Position numbers and translations under genes: made by a program
Notes under the pieces: model-generated
The model's database searches: none
What the model saw: the letters and a program-made list of their open reading frames with translations, nothing else
What the model was told of the DNA's origin: nothing
From: Kaistia dalseonensis
GTDB taxonomy: Bacteria > Pseudomonadota > Alphaproteobacteria > Rhizobiales > Kaistiaceae
Reading direction: 5' to 3'
DNA length: 64,000 bases
Assembly (NCBI RefSeq): GCF_030814715.1
Contig: NZ_JAUSVO010000003.1
Location: 434,001 to 498,000, forward strand
Shown: positions 43,919 to 52,584 of the stretch, one piece after another
Layout: every line of letters starts with the position of its first letter
Position numbering within the stretch: the first letter of the stretch is position 1

Positions 43919-44767
43919 TCAGGCGATCGTCATGGCGGCGCCCGACCGTCGCGCCAGCCGATAGAGCAGTGCGGCGATGCCGAGCATCAGGAGCGTGAAG
44001 ACGAACACGACGGCGGCGGCAGCATAGACGGCCGGCGACGGGCCATATTGCAGGCTGCCATAGAGATAGACCGGCAGCGTGTTGACCTGCGGCGTGGTCA
44101 GGAATGCCGAGACAACGAGATTATCGAATGAAAACGTATAGGCCATGATGCCGCCCGCAGCGACGGCCGGGGCGATCTGCGGCAGGATGATGAACCAGAG
44201 CGTCTTCAGCCGCGAACTGCCGAGATCGGCGGCGGCCTCCTCCACGCGCCGGTCGAGCGTCAAGACGCGCGCCCGCACGATCAGCGCCACGACGGCGATC
44301 GCCATCGGCGTGATGCCGGCGACGAGCGTCGCCATGCCGAGCGGAATGCGCGTCACCGCATAGGCCAGCAGCAGCGAGACGCCGATCACCGTCTCCGGCA
44401 CGATCAGCAGCACATAGGTCAAGCCGGCCAGAACCTTGCGCGCGATCTGGCTCGGGTGGCGCACCAGCGCATAGCCGAGCGCCGAGCCGATGATGATCGA
44501 TATCAGCGCCGACCAGAAGGCCAGGACGAGGCTCGTCTGCACGGCACGGCGCAACGAGAGATCGTTCCAGGCCGCCGGGTACCATTTGAGCGTCCAGCCG
44601 GTGATGGTCGCGGTCTGCTTGTTCACGACGCCCAGATTGAACGAATAGACGAGAGCCGCGAAAATCGGTCCGAACAGGAAGACGATGGCGGCGACATACC
44701 AGAGGAACAGCCCCCAATCGGTGGCGCGCTGACCCCATTGCCCCCGGCTGGCTGTCGAAATGCTCAT
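43919..44767 (-). CDS. ABC transporter permease, PotC type
   Basis: This 282-residue inner-membrane permease has six predicted helices and the BPD_transp_1 EAA loop (RVEEAAADLGSSRLKTLWFIILPQI). It belongs to the spermidine/putrescine and opine-like subfamily. Its ATG (44765-44767) overlaps the stop of the partner permease gene (ATGA), so the heterodimer halves are translated together. It works with the PotB-like, PotD-like and PotA-like proteins of the same operon. The substrate is not established. Confidence 0.92.
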   Translation of the reverse strand: MSISTASRGQWGQRATDWGLFLWYVAAIVFLFGPIFAALVYSFNLGVVNKQTATITGWTLKWYPAAWNDLSLRRAVQTSLVLAFWSALISIIIGSALGYALVRHPSQIARKVLAGLTYVLLIVPETVIGVSLLLAYAVTRIPLGMATLVAGITPMAIAVVALIVRARVLTLDRRVEEAAADLGSSRLKTLWFIILPQIAPAVAAGGIMAYTFSFDNLVVSAFLTTPQVNTLPVYLYGSLQYGPSPAVYAAAAVVFVFTLLMLGIAALLYRLARRSGAAMTIA

Positions 44768-45672
44768 TGGCCGACCTCCGCGAAACCCTTGGTGAGCCGC
44801 GCGAGGCCGGCGACGATCACCGCGATCGCGAGCAGGATCAGCACCGCCATGGCGGAGCCGAGGGGATAATTCTGCGATTGCAGATATTGCGAGGAGAGCG
44901 CCTGCCCCATCAGCACGCCGCGGCTGCCGCCGAGCAGCTTCGGGATCACCATTTCGCCCAGCATGGGCACGGCCGTCAGGAGCACGGCCGTCGCGATGCC
45001 GGGCCGGCTCATCGGCAGCGTCACGAACAAAAAGGTCTCGAGCCGCGAGGCGCCGAGATCGCGGCTCGCCTCCAAGAGCGGCCGCGGAATGCGGTCGAGC
45101 ACGACATAGAGCGGCACGATGGCGATCGGCAGATAGGCATAGACCATGCCGATGAAGACGGCGGTCTGCGTATCGAGCACGTCAAGCGGCCCCGAGTGAA
45201 GATTCAGCACGTTCAGCACCGCTTCGGCAAAGCCATCGCGCGACATCAGCATGTGCAGCGACATCACGCGGATCAGGAAGCTCGAAAAATAGGGAATGAG
45301 GATCAGCACGATCGCCAGCACGCGATGGCGGCTGGTGTGGCGCGCGATGAAATAGGCGACCGGATAGGCGACGGCGAGGCAAAGCGCCGAGGCCGACGCG
45401 GCGAAGATGATGGTGCGGATGAACGTCGCGCCATAGAAGCCGGACAGCGCGGTCCTGTAATTGTCGAGGGTGAAGGCGAGTTCGACGCCACCGAAAATAT
45501 TGCGCCCGAACGAGAACACGACGGTGAAGCCGAGCGGCGCCAGGAAGAACAGCGCGAGCCAGAGCGTCGGGATGCCCGCCAGAAGATGATCGACCAACCG
45601 GGCGGAGGGCGCACCGAGCCGGCCGCGAGCAGGCTTGATTACGTCAAGAGGTACTGAGGTGAGGGTCGACAC
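44764..45672 (-). CDS. ABC transporter permease, PotB type
   Basis: This 302-residue permease half carries the EAA loop (PRPLLEASRDLGASRLETFLFVTLPMSRPGI) and about six transmembrane helices. The start is a GTG at 45672 with a poor ribosome binding site, and a later start is possible. The gene overlaps potC by four bases. Upstream lies a 267-bp stretch of palindromic repeats that separates it from the binding-protein gene, so its expression may be reduced relative to that gene. Confidence 0.9.
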   Translation of the reverse strand: MSTLTSVPLDVIKPARGRLGAPSARLVDHLLAGIPTLWLALFFLAPLGFTVVFSFGRNIFGGVELAFTLDNYRTALSGFYGATFIRTIIFAASASALCLAVAYPVAYFIARHTSRHRVLAIVLILIPYFSSFLIRVMSLHMLMSRDGFAEAVLNVLNLHSGPLDVLDTQTAVFIGMVYAYLPIAIVPLYVVLDRIPRPLLEASRDLGASRLETFLFVTLPMSRPGIATAVLLTAVPMLGEMVIPKLLGGSRGVLMGQALSSQYLQSQNYPLGSAMAVLILLAIAVIVAGLARLTKGFAEVGQ

Positions 45673-45727
45673 GGCCGAGATCTATTCCATTCCAGCATTT
45701 GCAACCAGACGCCAACGCCTTTCGCGT

Positions 45728-45841
45728 CCGTCATCCCGGGCTTGACCCGGGACCCATTCAGCGGAAGCGAAGGTCGCCTTGCGGCAAACAATACGGCTGA
45801 ATGGGTCCCGGGTCGAAGCTCCGCTTCGCCCGGGATGACGG
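45728..45841. repeat. Dispersed palindromic elements in inverted pair
   Basis: The outer arms CCGTCATCCCGGGC (45728-45741) and GCCCGGGATGACGG (45828-45841) and the inner arms GACCCGGGACCCATTCAGC (45744-45762) and its exact complement (45796-45814) make a long stem. The right half has an extra 13 bases with a small hairpin (GAAGC...GCTTC). Each half is a copy of the unit at 41139-41186. It lies between the binding-protein and potB genes. Confidence 0.82.
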
Positions 45842-45883
45842 AGCTTTCTTGAGAGCATCGCTGCTCGATCCAAACTCCGCTTG

Positions 45884-45906
45884 AACCCTCCCGCGAGGGG
45901 AGGGTT
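45884..45906. repeat. Short hairpin related to the 41-bp inverted repeat
   Basis: AACCCTCCC-N5-GGGAGGGTT forms a 9-bp stem. The CCCTCCC/GGGTTAGG content resembles the arms at 41225-41349. It lies 34 bp after the stop of the binding-protein gene and may act as a weak terminator or mRNA 3' end. Confidence 0.5.
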
Positions 45907-45939
45907 AGGCTGTGCGGGCTGCCGAACCGTTCCGGGAAC

Positions 45940-47052
45940 TCAGCCGGCGGCCGCCTGGATCTCCGTCTGAACCTGGAGATAGGTGCCGATGGTCTCGGGA
46001 TTGACGACGAAGGAGGTCAGCTTCTTGAAGTCGAGATCCTTGCCGCCGAAAATCAGGTCGGCATTCGGCGTATCGGCGCCGATCTTCTCGCGCAGCCCCG
46101 CGACCGCCGCCGGGAAGCCGACATATTTCGTCTCGGCGAGCTGGACGTCGGGCTGCAGCATGAACGACAGGAAATCATAGGCCTGGTCGACATTCGGCGC
46201 GTTCTTGGGAATCGCGTAATTGTCGACCCAGAGCTCGCTGAACGGACCCGGAACCGACCATTTCAGCTTCGGATTGAGGCCGATCGCGGCCCGCGCCGTA
46301 CCCTGGTTGGTCTGTGCCATCACGATCGAGCCGTTTGCGACCGCGTTCGGATCGAGGCCCGAGAAGGATTTCACATGCTTGGCGAAGCTCTTCAGCCGCT
46401 CGCCGGCCGCCTTGATCTCCTCGACGGTCGCGGTGTTCCAGTCCTTGCCCTGCAGCCAGAGCTCGGTGCCGATCGTCTCCCAGCCCGAATCCGACAGGCG
46501 GATCTTGCCGGAGACCTCGGGCCGCTCGCCGGCCTTGAAGAAATCCTCCCAGGTCTTGATCTCGCCGCCGGTCGCTTCAGGATCGTAGACGACGCCGAGC
46601 AGGCCCCAATCCTTCGGGATCGAATATTTGTTGCCGCGATCATAGTCGCGATCGAGCAGGTCCTGGTCGAGCGAGGCGAGGTTCAGCCGGGTGTGGTCGA
46701 GCTCGGCCAAGAGGCCTTTATCGGCCAGCTGCTTGATCCAGCTCGACGACGGGATGACGATATCGAAGCCGGCGCCGGCCGGGCTGTTCAGCTTGGCAAA
46801 CAGCGTCTCGTTGGAATCATAGGTCGTGATGTTCGGCGTCACGCCCGACTTCTTGGCGTAGGTGGCGAGGTTGTCGGCCGAGAAATAGTCCGGCCAGCTA
46901 TAGATGTTGAGCTGGCCCGTGCCGGCCGCATTCGCCCGGAGCGAGCCGGGAAAGGCCGCGGAGAGCGCCGCCGTTGCGGGGGCCGCACCGAGCAGGCCGA
47001 GCATGGTGCGCCGGCTGAGCAGGGATTTCGGAGGAGATGAGCGATCGACCAT
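45940..47052 (-). CDS. ABC transporter substrate-binding protein, PotD type
   Basis: This is a 370-residue family 1/8-like extracellular solute-binding protein of the spermidine/putrescine group. The N terminus has a twin-arginine motif (LLSRRTMLGLLGAAPATAALSAAF), so Tat export is likely. GQLNIYSWPDYFSADNL opens the mature protein and is a PotD/PotF hallmark. The ATG at 47052 has GAGGAATAA upstream. It supplies the substrate to the PotB/PotC permeases. The binding-site residues were not compared with polyamine-binding proteins, so a polyamine substrate is only one possibility. Confidence 0.92.
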   Translation of the reverse strand: MVDRSSPPKSLLSRRTMLGLLGAAPATAALSAAFPGSLRANAAGTGQLNIYSWPDYFSADNLATYAKKSGVTPNITTYDSNETLFAKLNSPAGAGFDIVIPSSSWIKQLADKGLLAELDHTRLNLASLDQDLLDRDYDRGNKYSIPKDWGLLGVVYDPEATGGEIKTWEDFFKAGERPEVSGKIRLSDSGWETIGTELWLQGKDWNTATVEEIKAAGERLKSFAKHVKSFSGLDPNAVANGSIVMAQTNQGTARAAIGLNPKLKWSVPGPFSELWVDNYAIPKNAPNVDQAYDFLSFMLQPDVQLAETKYVGFPAAVAGLREKIGADTPNADLIFGGKDLDFKKLTSFVVNPETIGTYLQVQTEIQAAAG

Positions 47053-47081
47053 CGGCGTTATTCCTCTATTGAAAACGAAAA

Positions 47082-48236
47082 TCAGGCTGTGGGCTCGTCG
47101 CGATAGGCGCGGACCGACGCCGCGCCGAAGGTGACGAGAACGGGATCGCCGGGCGCCAGCGCCTCGGGCGAAGAAGAGGCGGAACCGGGCGCGAAATCGG
47201 CTCCAGGACGATCGGACTGACGCTGCACCACCGCCTCGAAGGCCGTGCCGCCCGCCGTCACCGCGCGCAGGCGCAGCGATGGCCCGATTGCGACACTGTC
47301 GACGATCCGCGCCGCAATGCGGTTCGGGCCTGTGGCCGCGCCGGCATCGGCCGGCAGAAAATGCGTCGCCTCCGGCCGGACGACGACCAGCGCGACATCG
47401 CCGACGCCAAGCTCCGGCGCGACATAGCCAGCCGCGATCGGCCCGTAATCGGAGACCAGTGCCCCCCCTGCCCGCTCGACGCGCGCGCGAAAGACATTGG
47501 CGCTGCCGACGAAGAGCGCGACCCAGGCATTGGCCGGCTCGTCATAGACTGCGGCCGGGGCACCGATCTGCTCGAAGCGGCCATCGCGCATGACGGCGAG
47601 CCGGTCGGCCATGCCGAAGGCCTCGTCCTGGTCGTGCGTCACATAGATGAAGGTGGCGCCGAGTTCGGTCTGGACCCGGCGCAGCTCGCGCTGCATCTCG
47701 TCGCGCAGCTTGCGGTCGAGCGCGCCGAGCGGCTCGTCGAGCAGCAGCACCGCCGGCCCGTTGGCGAGCGCGCGGGCGAGCGCCACGCGCTGCTGCATGC
47801 CGCCGGACAGTTCGTGCGGCCGCCGCTCGGCCGCCTCGGAGAGGCGCACGAGATCGAGCAATTCCCGCGCCTTGGCCCGCCGCGCCGCGCGCGAAGCGCC
47901 CTGCATGCGCGGCCCATAGGCGACGTTCTCGAGCACGCTCATATGGGGAAACAGCGCATAGGACTGGAAGACCGTATTGACCTTGCGCCTTTCGGCCGGG
48001 AGGAAGGTCACATCCTCGCCCGCAATCGCGACCGTGCCCGCATCCGGCGTCTCGAAGCCGCCGATGATCCGCATGACGGTCGTCTTGCCGCTGCCACTCG
48101 GGCCGACAATGGCGAGAAATTCGCCGGGCGCGACATCGAGGGACAGCTCGCTCAGTACCAGGCGGCCGTCATAGCTCTTGCTGATCCCGGAAAGCGAGAC
48201 CGCGTCGGTGAGGGGCTTCGATGCCGCGAGAGTCAT
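47082..48236 (-). CDS. ABC transporter ATP-binding protein, PotA type
   Basis: This is a 384-residue ATPase. Walker A is GPSGSGKTT (about 45-53), the Q-loop VFQSYALFPHM, the signature LSGGMQQR, Walker B VLLLDEPLGALD and the switch His in VTHDQDEA. A C-terminal TOBE domain starts at about 290 (VFRARVERAGG). The start at 48236 is chosen because the open frame further upstream (to 48365) has no family similarity. It is the first gene of the 48.2-39.9 kb minus-strand operon, with a leader of about 195 bases behind the promoter at 48437-48466. Confidence 0.92.
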   Translation of the reverse strand: MTLAASKPLTDAVSLSGISKSYDGRLVLSELSLDVAPGEFLAIVGPSGSGKTTVMRIIGGFETPDAGTVAIAGEDVTFLPAERRKVNTVFQSYALFPHMSVLENVAYGPRMQGASRAARRAKARELLDLVRLSEAAERRPHELSGGMQQRVALARALANGPAVLLLDEPLGALDRKLRDEMQRELRRVQTELGATFIYVTHDQDEAFGMADRLAVMRDGRFEQIGAPAAVYDEPANAWVALFVGSANVFRARVERAGGALVSDYGPIAAGYVAPELGVGDVALVVVRPEATHFLPADAGAATGPNRIAARIVDSVAIGPSLRLRAVTAGGTAFEAVVQRQSDRPGADFAPGSASSSPEALAPGDPVLVTFGAASVRAYRDEPTA

Positions 48237-48757
48237 GTCGTTCCATATCCAGGCCGCGAACAGGCGCCGCGACCATTCTTCGGCGAAGACCTCGACACCG
48301 CCGCGCCATCGGCCAGAACCGTCGGCCGGGATCGATCGAACAGGGACGCGCCCCGGGTCGATCACGACAACCAGAACGCATCAACAGCCCCAAGGACAGC
48401 CCAGCCTCGCAAACCTTTCGAGCATTATTGTTCAAAATCATAAAGTTGACAGGGGTATGATTTCAATTCGGCCCCCGAATTTCAATTTTCACCGCGATTT
48501 TGTCGCGAAACTCGCAAATGCGTTCCAACCTCATGGAGAGCCGGCGATCAGGCCGTCTGCGGCAGGCATGAAAAGCCCCTTCCCGAGGCTCGCGCCCCGC
48601 CCGTACCGCGCGATCCCGCCCCAGGCGATCACCTCTGGGATGCATCGCATCGCCCCGCCTGCGATCCGGGGATAGCGCGCGATCCATCGCCATTCACCAT
48701 TGAAGCGGCGAGATCGTTCGGCTATGAAGACCGCGACGCGCCTTGGCGCGACCGGCC
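48237..48757. other. 521-bp gene-free region between potA and tRNA-Arg
   Basis: No convincing gene is present on either strand. An AT-rich patch at 48425-48500 contains the candidate promoter of the pot operon. Frames open across the region are shadows with no ribosome binding site or family match. Confidence 0.5.
48437..48466 (-). promoter_or_regulatory. σ70-type promoter of the potA operon
   Basis: On the minus strand, a -35 box TTGAAA (48461-48466) and a -10 box TATGAT (48437-48442) are separated by 18 bp, each five of six to consensus. It lies in the only AT-rich stretch upstream of potA. On the plus strand a TTGACA occurs at 48445-48450 without a matching -10. Confidence 0.5.
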
Positions 48758-48834
<77 letters not shown>

Positions 48835-48927
48835 TACTTCAATTCAGAACTGTGAACCGCAAACGCTGCCGTTTTCCCGCTCGAAGCGTACAGTCTCTGT
48901 GGGCTCATGCCCGCGCGAAGCGACGCC

Positions 48928-49644
48928 TCACCGGGCGGATGGCGGGGCCGGATGTAGATGGAGATGGCTGTGCGTATGGGCATGGGCGTGGATCTCCGCA
49001 GGCTGAAGCGTGCCGCCGTCGATGATCATGGCGCGGGTCGCGAAGTCTGCCACGAAGGCCGCGTCGTGCGAGACGGGCAGCATCGCGCCCGGGAAGGCGC
49101 GGAGTGCGTACCTCAGACGGCGGCCGTTCTTATTGTCGACGCCGTTGGTGGGCTCGTCGAGCATGAGCACATCCGGCTTCATGGCGAGGAGTCCGGCGAA
49201 GCAGACGAGGCGTTTCTCACCGCCTGACAGGCGATGGCTAATGCGCTCCGCAAGATGGCCGATGCCGAGATCTGCCAGTGCGGCCACACCGCGTCGTTCC
49301 GCCTCCGTCTCATCGCAGCCAGTATTGAGCGGGCCGAAGGCGACGTCTTCGATCACCGTCGGGCAGAAGAGCTGATCGTCGCTGTCCTGGAAGAGATAGC
49401 CGATCCGCGGCCGGTACTGCCGGAACGGGCGCTCTTCGCCGCAGGCGGCTCCGAACAGCCGCACTGTGCCGCTCGCAGGCTTTTCGAGGCCGACGATCGT
49501 GCGCAGCAGCGTCGTCTTGCCCGCGCCGTTGGGGCCGACGATCGCGAGGCGCTGGCCGGCGACAAGGCTGAGGGTGGCGCCGTGCAATACGGCGATGCCA
49601 TCGCGCGTGACGCCGACATCCTCCAACGCGATGAGCGCGCTCAA
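48928..49644 (-). CDS. nikO: Energy-coupling factor nickel/cobalt transporter ATPase
   Basis: This is a 238-residue CbiO/NikO-type ATPase. Walker A is GPNGAGKTT, the Q-loop LFQDSDDQLFCPT (typical of ECF ATPases), the signature LSGGEKR and Walker B VLMLDEPTNGVD. The C terminus is His-rich (HAHAHTHSHLHLH), consistent with Ni or Co handling. The start is a TTG at 49644 overlapping the stop of the nikQ reading frame. The ATPase itself looks intact. Its transmembrane partner is frameshifted and no CbiM/NikM substrate-binding gene is present, so it is unlikely to serve a working transporter here. Confidence 0.85.
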   Translation of the reverse strand: MSALIALEDVGVTRDGIAVLHGATLSLVAGQRLAIVGPNGAGKTTLLRTIVGLEKPASGTVRLFGAACGEERPFRQYRPRIGYLFQDSDDQLFCPTVIEDVAFGPLNTGCDETEAERRGVAALADLGIGHLAERISHRLSGGEKRLVCFAGLLAMKPDVLMLDEPTNGVDNKNGRRLRYALRAFPGAMLPVSHDAAFVADFATRAMIIDGGTLQPAEIHAHAHTHSHLHLHPAPPSAR

Positions 49645-50334
49645 AATCTGTCTGCCCCGACGACGGCGACGGCGGCGAAACGCATCCAGTCCGGCCCCGT
49701 CGGCGGCGAGTGTGCACGACGTGGGAAGCGCCCGCCATAGCCACGGCACAGCATCGCCTCCTCGATGCGGCGCGACCTGTCGAGCGCGCACACCTGCAGC
49801 ATGCCGATCAGATTGCCGTGGCTCCGCCATGTGTGACGGCTGGAGCGGGGTCGAAAGCCGCGCGCGCATCGCGTCGTGAAGCCGGCGGGCCTCGTCGCGG
49901 ACCAACTGGAGATAGCGCGCCGTCATGGCGATGAGGCGTGCTACCGGCTCCGGCAATCCAAGATCGCGCAACGCCGCGCCGAGGCGAGACGCTTCGACCT
50001 GCCCGAGCATCACCATCAGCACGAGAACGCAGGCGGAAGCCTTGCAGGCTATCAGCGCGGCCCGCTCCAGCCCTTCGAGGCTGGCCGTGACGACGCCGAT
50101 CGAGGCGATCGGCTGTGCCGGCGTCGTCAGCGGCAGCATCAGGAAGAGCAGCGCCATGAAGCCCTCGACATGCTGCAGCCGATGCCAAAGGTGCCTTTCC
50201 AGTCGCATGAGCCAGGCGACCGTCACAGACACGGCAAGGACGATCGCCGCCACAGGCAGCAGATGGACCTGCGAGATGCAAAGGATGAGGATGAAGGCGG
50301 CGACGATCTGCAGTCTGAGATCGTGCGCCGCCAT
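49641..50334 (-). pseudogene. nikQ: Ni/Co ECF transporter transmembrane protein, frameshifted
   Basis: The first two thirds read as a CbiQ/NikQ T-component from ATG 50334 (HDLRLQIVAAFILIL..., LPEPVARLIAMTARYLQLVRDEARRLHDAMRAR). The frame is then lost at about 49857-49867 inside an alternating CG tract. In the shifted frame the protein continues with GFRPRSSRHTW...NLIGML, the coupling-helix motif RSRRIEEAMLCRGYGGRFP and a stop at 49641-49643. Restoring one CG dinucleotide would give ATG CGC GCG CGC GGC TTT and a full-length protein. It is either a true inactivating slippage, a phase-variable switch, or a base-calling error in a GC repeat. The naive open frame fuses it falsely to NikO. Confidence 0.8.
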
Positions 50335-50516
50335 CGCTTGCGACGACCCAAGACCCAGTTCGCCATGCCGGCCAAGCCGAGAATCAGGAAGACGCCGGAG
50401 ACCGCATCGGTGAGGCGCAGCCGCAAATCCATCTGGTCGATCTGCTCCATCAGCGGCTCGACCTGTCGCTGGACGGCAGCGTCGACCAGCGCAGCGCAGT
50501 TCTTCGGGCTGTTCGT
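50331..50516 (-). pseudogene. nikL: C-terminal fragment of NikL-like ECF transporter component
   Basis: About 60 codons encode the typical tail of the NikL/CbiL accessory component: VDAAVQRQVEPLMEQIDQMD, then one transmembrane helix DAVSGVFLILGLAGMANWVL and GRRKR. Two in-frame stops (TAA and TGA, about 50517-50522) precede it and no extracellular domain is seen, so the 5' part of the gene has been lost. The nikQ ATG overlaps its end, as in intact operons. Confidence 0.65.
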
Positions 50517-50796
50517 TTATCATGTCGTGGCCGCAGCCGGGCGGCCCCGCGAGCCAGGTGTTCGCGCGCATATCGGCGATACTGTAGGCGTTCTCCCGCA
50601 CGGCGGCACAGTCAAGCAGGCAGCTTATCGCGAGCATCGGTGCGGTTCCGCCCGCGCTCCAGGCTTCCCTCGGCGTCACGTGGCTGGCCTTGACCTCAGC
50701 GGCTGCAATCGCGCTGGGGATTGTCCTTCGTCCGCGTCCTTTTCAGCAAGATGCTCGTGCCCTGCGGCCCGAGATCGTACGCTCTGCTCCGATCCC
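50517..50796. other. Rearranged segment with possible transporter remnant
   Basis: No intact gene lies here. A plus-strand frame from about 50570 reads AFSRTAAQSSRQLIASIGAV...SLGVTWLALTSAAAIALGIVLRPRP, which looks like the last membrane helix of a permease or MFS-type exporter, in opposite orientation to nikLQO. This suggests a rearrangement junction near 50.52-50.57 kb. The similarity is only a visual impression. Confidence 0.3.
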
Positions 50797-52566
50797 TCAG
50801 GCCGCGCGGTAGACGCTCTTTCCCTCCTTGATCGTCTCGACGACTTTGAGTGTGATCAACTCCTCGGGTTTCACGGCGAGCGGGTTGGCGCTCAGGATCA
50901 CGAAGTCGGCGAGCTTGCCGGTCTCGATCGTGCCCTTGCTCGCCTCCTCGAAGTACTGAATGGCCGGCCAGATCGTCATGGCTTTGAGCGCGGTCAGCGT
51001 ATCAACCCTTTCCTCGGGCCCGAGCACATAGCCTGAGCGCGTCACGCGGGTAACCGTCGCCGACAGCACGCGGATCGCGTCCGGGTTCGCGACCGGCGCG
51101 TCGTGATGGCTCGTAAAGATCATGCCGAGTTTCCGCGCCGAGTTGCAGGGCGAGATGCGTTCAGCCCGCTCTGGTCCCAAGACCGAACTGCGATGCCAGT
51201 CGCCCCAATAGTAGGTATGCATCGGGAAGAAGGAGGGCAGGACAGCGAGTTCTTTCAGCTTCGGCAACTGGTCGAGCCTCGCAGTCTGGCCGTGTACCAG
51301 GACAGCGCGCCGATCGCCGGGACCGTGCTTCGCGGTCGCCGTCCCGACCGCCTCGATCAACCAGTCGACCGCCGCGTCGCCGTTGGCATGGGTGAGGATC
51401 TGCCACCCATTGGCGAAGGCGAGATCGACGGCGTCGACGATTTGCTCCTTGGTGATCGCCGCGTAGCCGCGATAGTCGGGGCGCTGCCCCTCCGGCGGCT
51501 TGTAGTAGGGCTGCGAGAGAAACGCCGTCTTGCCCTGGGGCGAACCATCGATGGTCGCCTTCGCGCCGCCGATCCGGACGCGGTTCTTGTAGTCGCGCGA
51601 CGGCGCAATCTCCCCAATTGACTGAAAGATGTCGGGATAAACGACGACATCGACATCGAGCAGCCCGGCCTCGCCTGCCCTCGCCAGCATGGTCGCGCTG
51701 CCGGGCATGGCACGACCCTCCTGGACGGTCGTGTAGCCGAAAGAAGCATAGAACGCGGCGCCCGCCTTGATCATTTCAAGATAGGCTTGCGCGTCGAGAC
51801 GGCCGAGAAGCTTGCCGGCGGCACCGAAGAAGGCCGCCTCCTCGCAAACGCCGTTTGGCGTCTCTCCATCGGCTTCGCGACGCAGCGCGCCGCCGGGCGG
51901 ATTGGGCGCCCCCTTCATCAGACCTGCATCCTCGAGGGCTTTGCTGTTCAGGACCCCGAGGTGGCCCGACTGGTGGACGATCAGGATCGGAGTTGCCGGT
52001 GAAACGGCGTCGAGGTCGGCGCGGGTCGGGTGGCGTTGCTCCTCAAGCTGTGAGTCATCGTAGCCGAAGCCGACGATGACGCCGTAGCGATTGATGACCT
52101 CGCTGTTCCTGGCGATCCAGTCGCGCAGGATGCGCTGCAACGCAGGAATGCTGTTGCCCTCGCCGTCAGGCGCCGGCAGAAGGTTCGCTGCGAGGGCCTG
52201 CAGCCCGACCATCACGACATGGCCGTGCGGATCGACGAAGCCGGGGAGCATCGTCTTGCCCATGAGGTTGACGGTCGTGATCAGACCTGTCGCTTGGCTT
52301 TCGACCTCGGCACGGGAGCCCACGGCGACAATTCTGCCGCCACGCACGAGCACCGCCTCGGCGGACGGCTGAGAATCATTGATCGTGACGATCGGGCCGC
52401 CAACATAGAGCGTATCGACGCTCTCAGTCGCCGCCTGCGCCGGGCTGCAAAGGAAGCTACGCGCCGTGCCGGCAAGGGCGATGCCAGCGATCGTTTGTTT
52501 CAGAACTCTTCGGCGCGAGATGGCTTTGGCGAGGGCGCCGGCGAACGGACTGCAAGCGATACACAT
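50797..52566 (-). CDS. Tat-exported amidohydrolase (YtcJ-like)
   Basis: This is a 589-residue amidohydrolase-superfamily enzyme of the YtcJ/amidohydrolase_3 group. The N terminus has a twin-arginine signal (ISRRRVLKQTIAGIALAG, then LCSPAQAA). Metal-site motifs are GFVDPHGHV (first His pair), a Glu/Lys region in the middle barrel, LTHANGDAAVD, VHGQTA and FTSHHDAPV with the final Asp. SKGTIETGKLADFVIL is the usual C-terminal hallmark. The ATG at 52566 is preceded by GGGGAG; a TTG at 52584 is also open. It probably hydrolyses an amide or imide in the periplasm; substrate unknown. It sits between decayed genes. Confidence 0.88.
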   Translation of the reverse strand: MCIACSPFAGALAKAISRRRVLKQTIAGIALAGTARSFLCSPAQAATESVDTLYVGGPIVTINDSQPSAEAVLVRGGRIVAVGSRAEVESQATGLITTVNLMGKTMLPGFVDPHGHVVMVGLQALAANLLPAPDGEGNSIPALQRILRDWIARNSEVINRYGVIVGFGYDDSQLEEQRHPTRADLDAVSPATPILIVHQSGHLGVLNSKALEDAGLMKGAPNPPGGALRREADGETPNGVCEEAAFFGAAGKLLGRLDAQAYLEMIKAGAAFYASFGYTTVQEGRAMPGSATMLARAGEAGLLDVDVVVYPDIFQSIGEIAPSRDYKNRVRIGGAKATIDGSPQGKTAFLSQPYYKPPEGQRPDYRGYAAITKEQIVDAVDLAFANGWQILTHANGDAAVDWLIEAVGTATAKHGPGDRRAVLVHGQTARLDQLPKLKELAVLPSFFPMHTYYWGDWHRSSVLGPERAERISPCNSARKLGMIFTSHHDAPVANPDAIRVLSATVTRVTRSGYVLGPEERVDTLTALKAMTIWPAIQYFEEASKGTIETGKLADFVILSANPLAVKPEELITLKVVETIKEGKSVYRAA

Positions 52567-52584
52567 GGATTGATCGCTCCCCAA

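Noticed and set aside
48445-48450. TTGACA on the plus strand as a promoter for tRNA-Arg
   Set aside because: No suitable -10 box follows at 16-18 bp, and the tRNA starts more than 300 bp downstream.
48928-50679. A 583-codon open frame that appears to encode a fused NikQ-NikO protein
   Set aside because: The middle part is out of frame with the real NikQ coupling helix, which is readable in another frame. The fusion is an artefact of the frameshift at about 49860.
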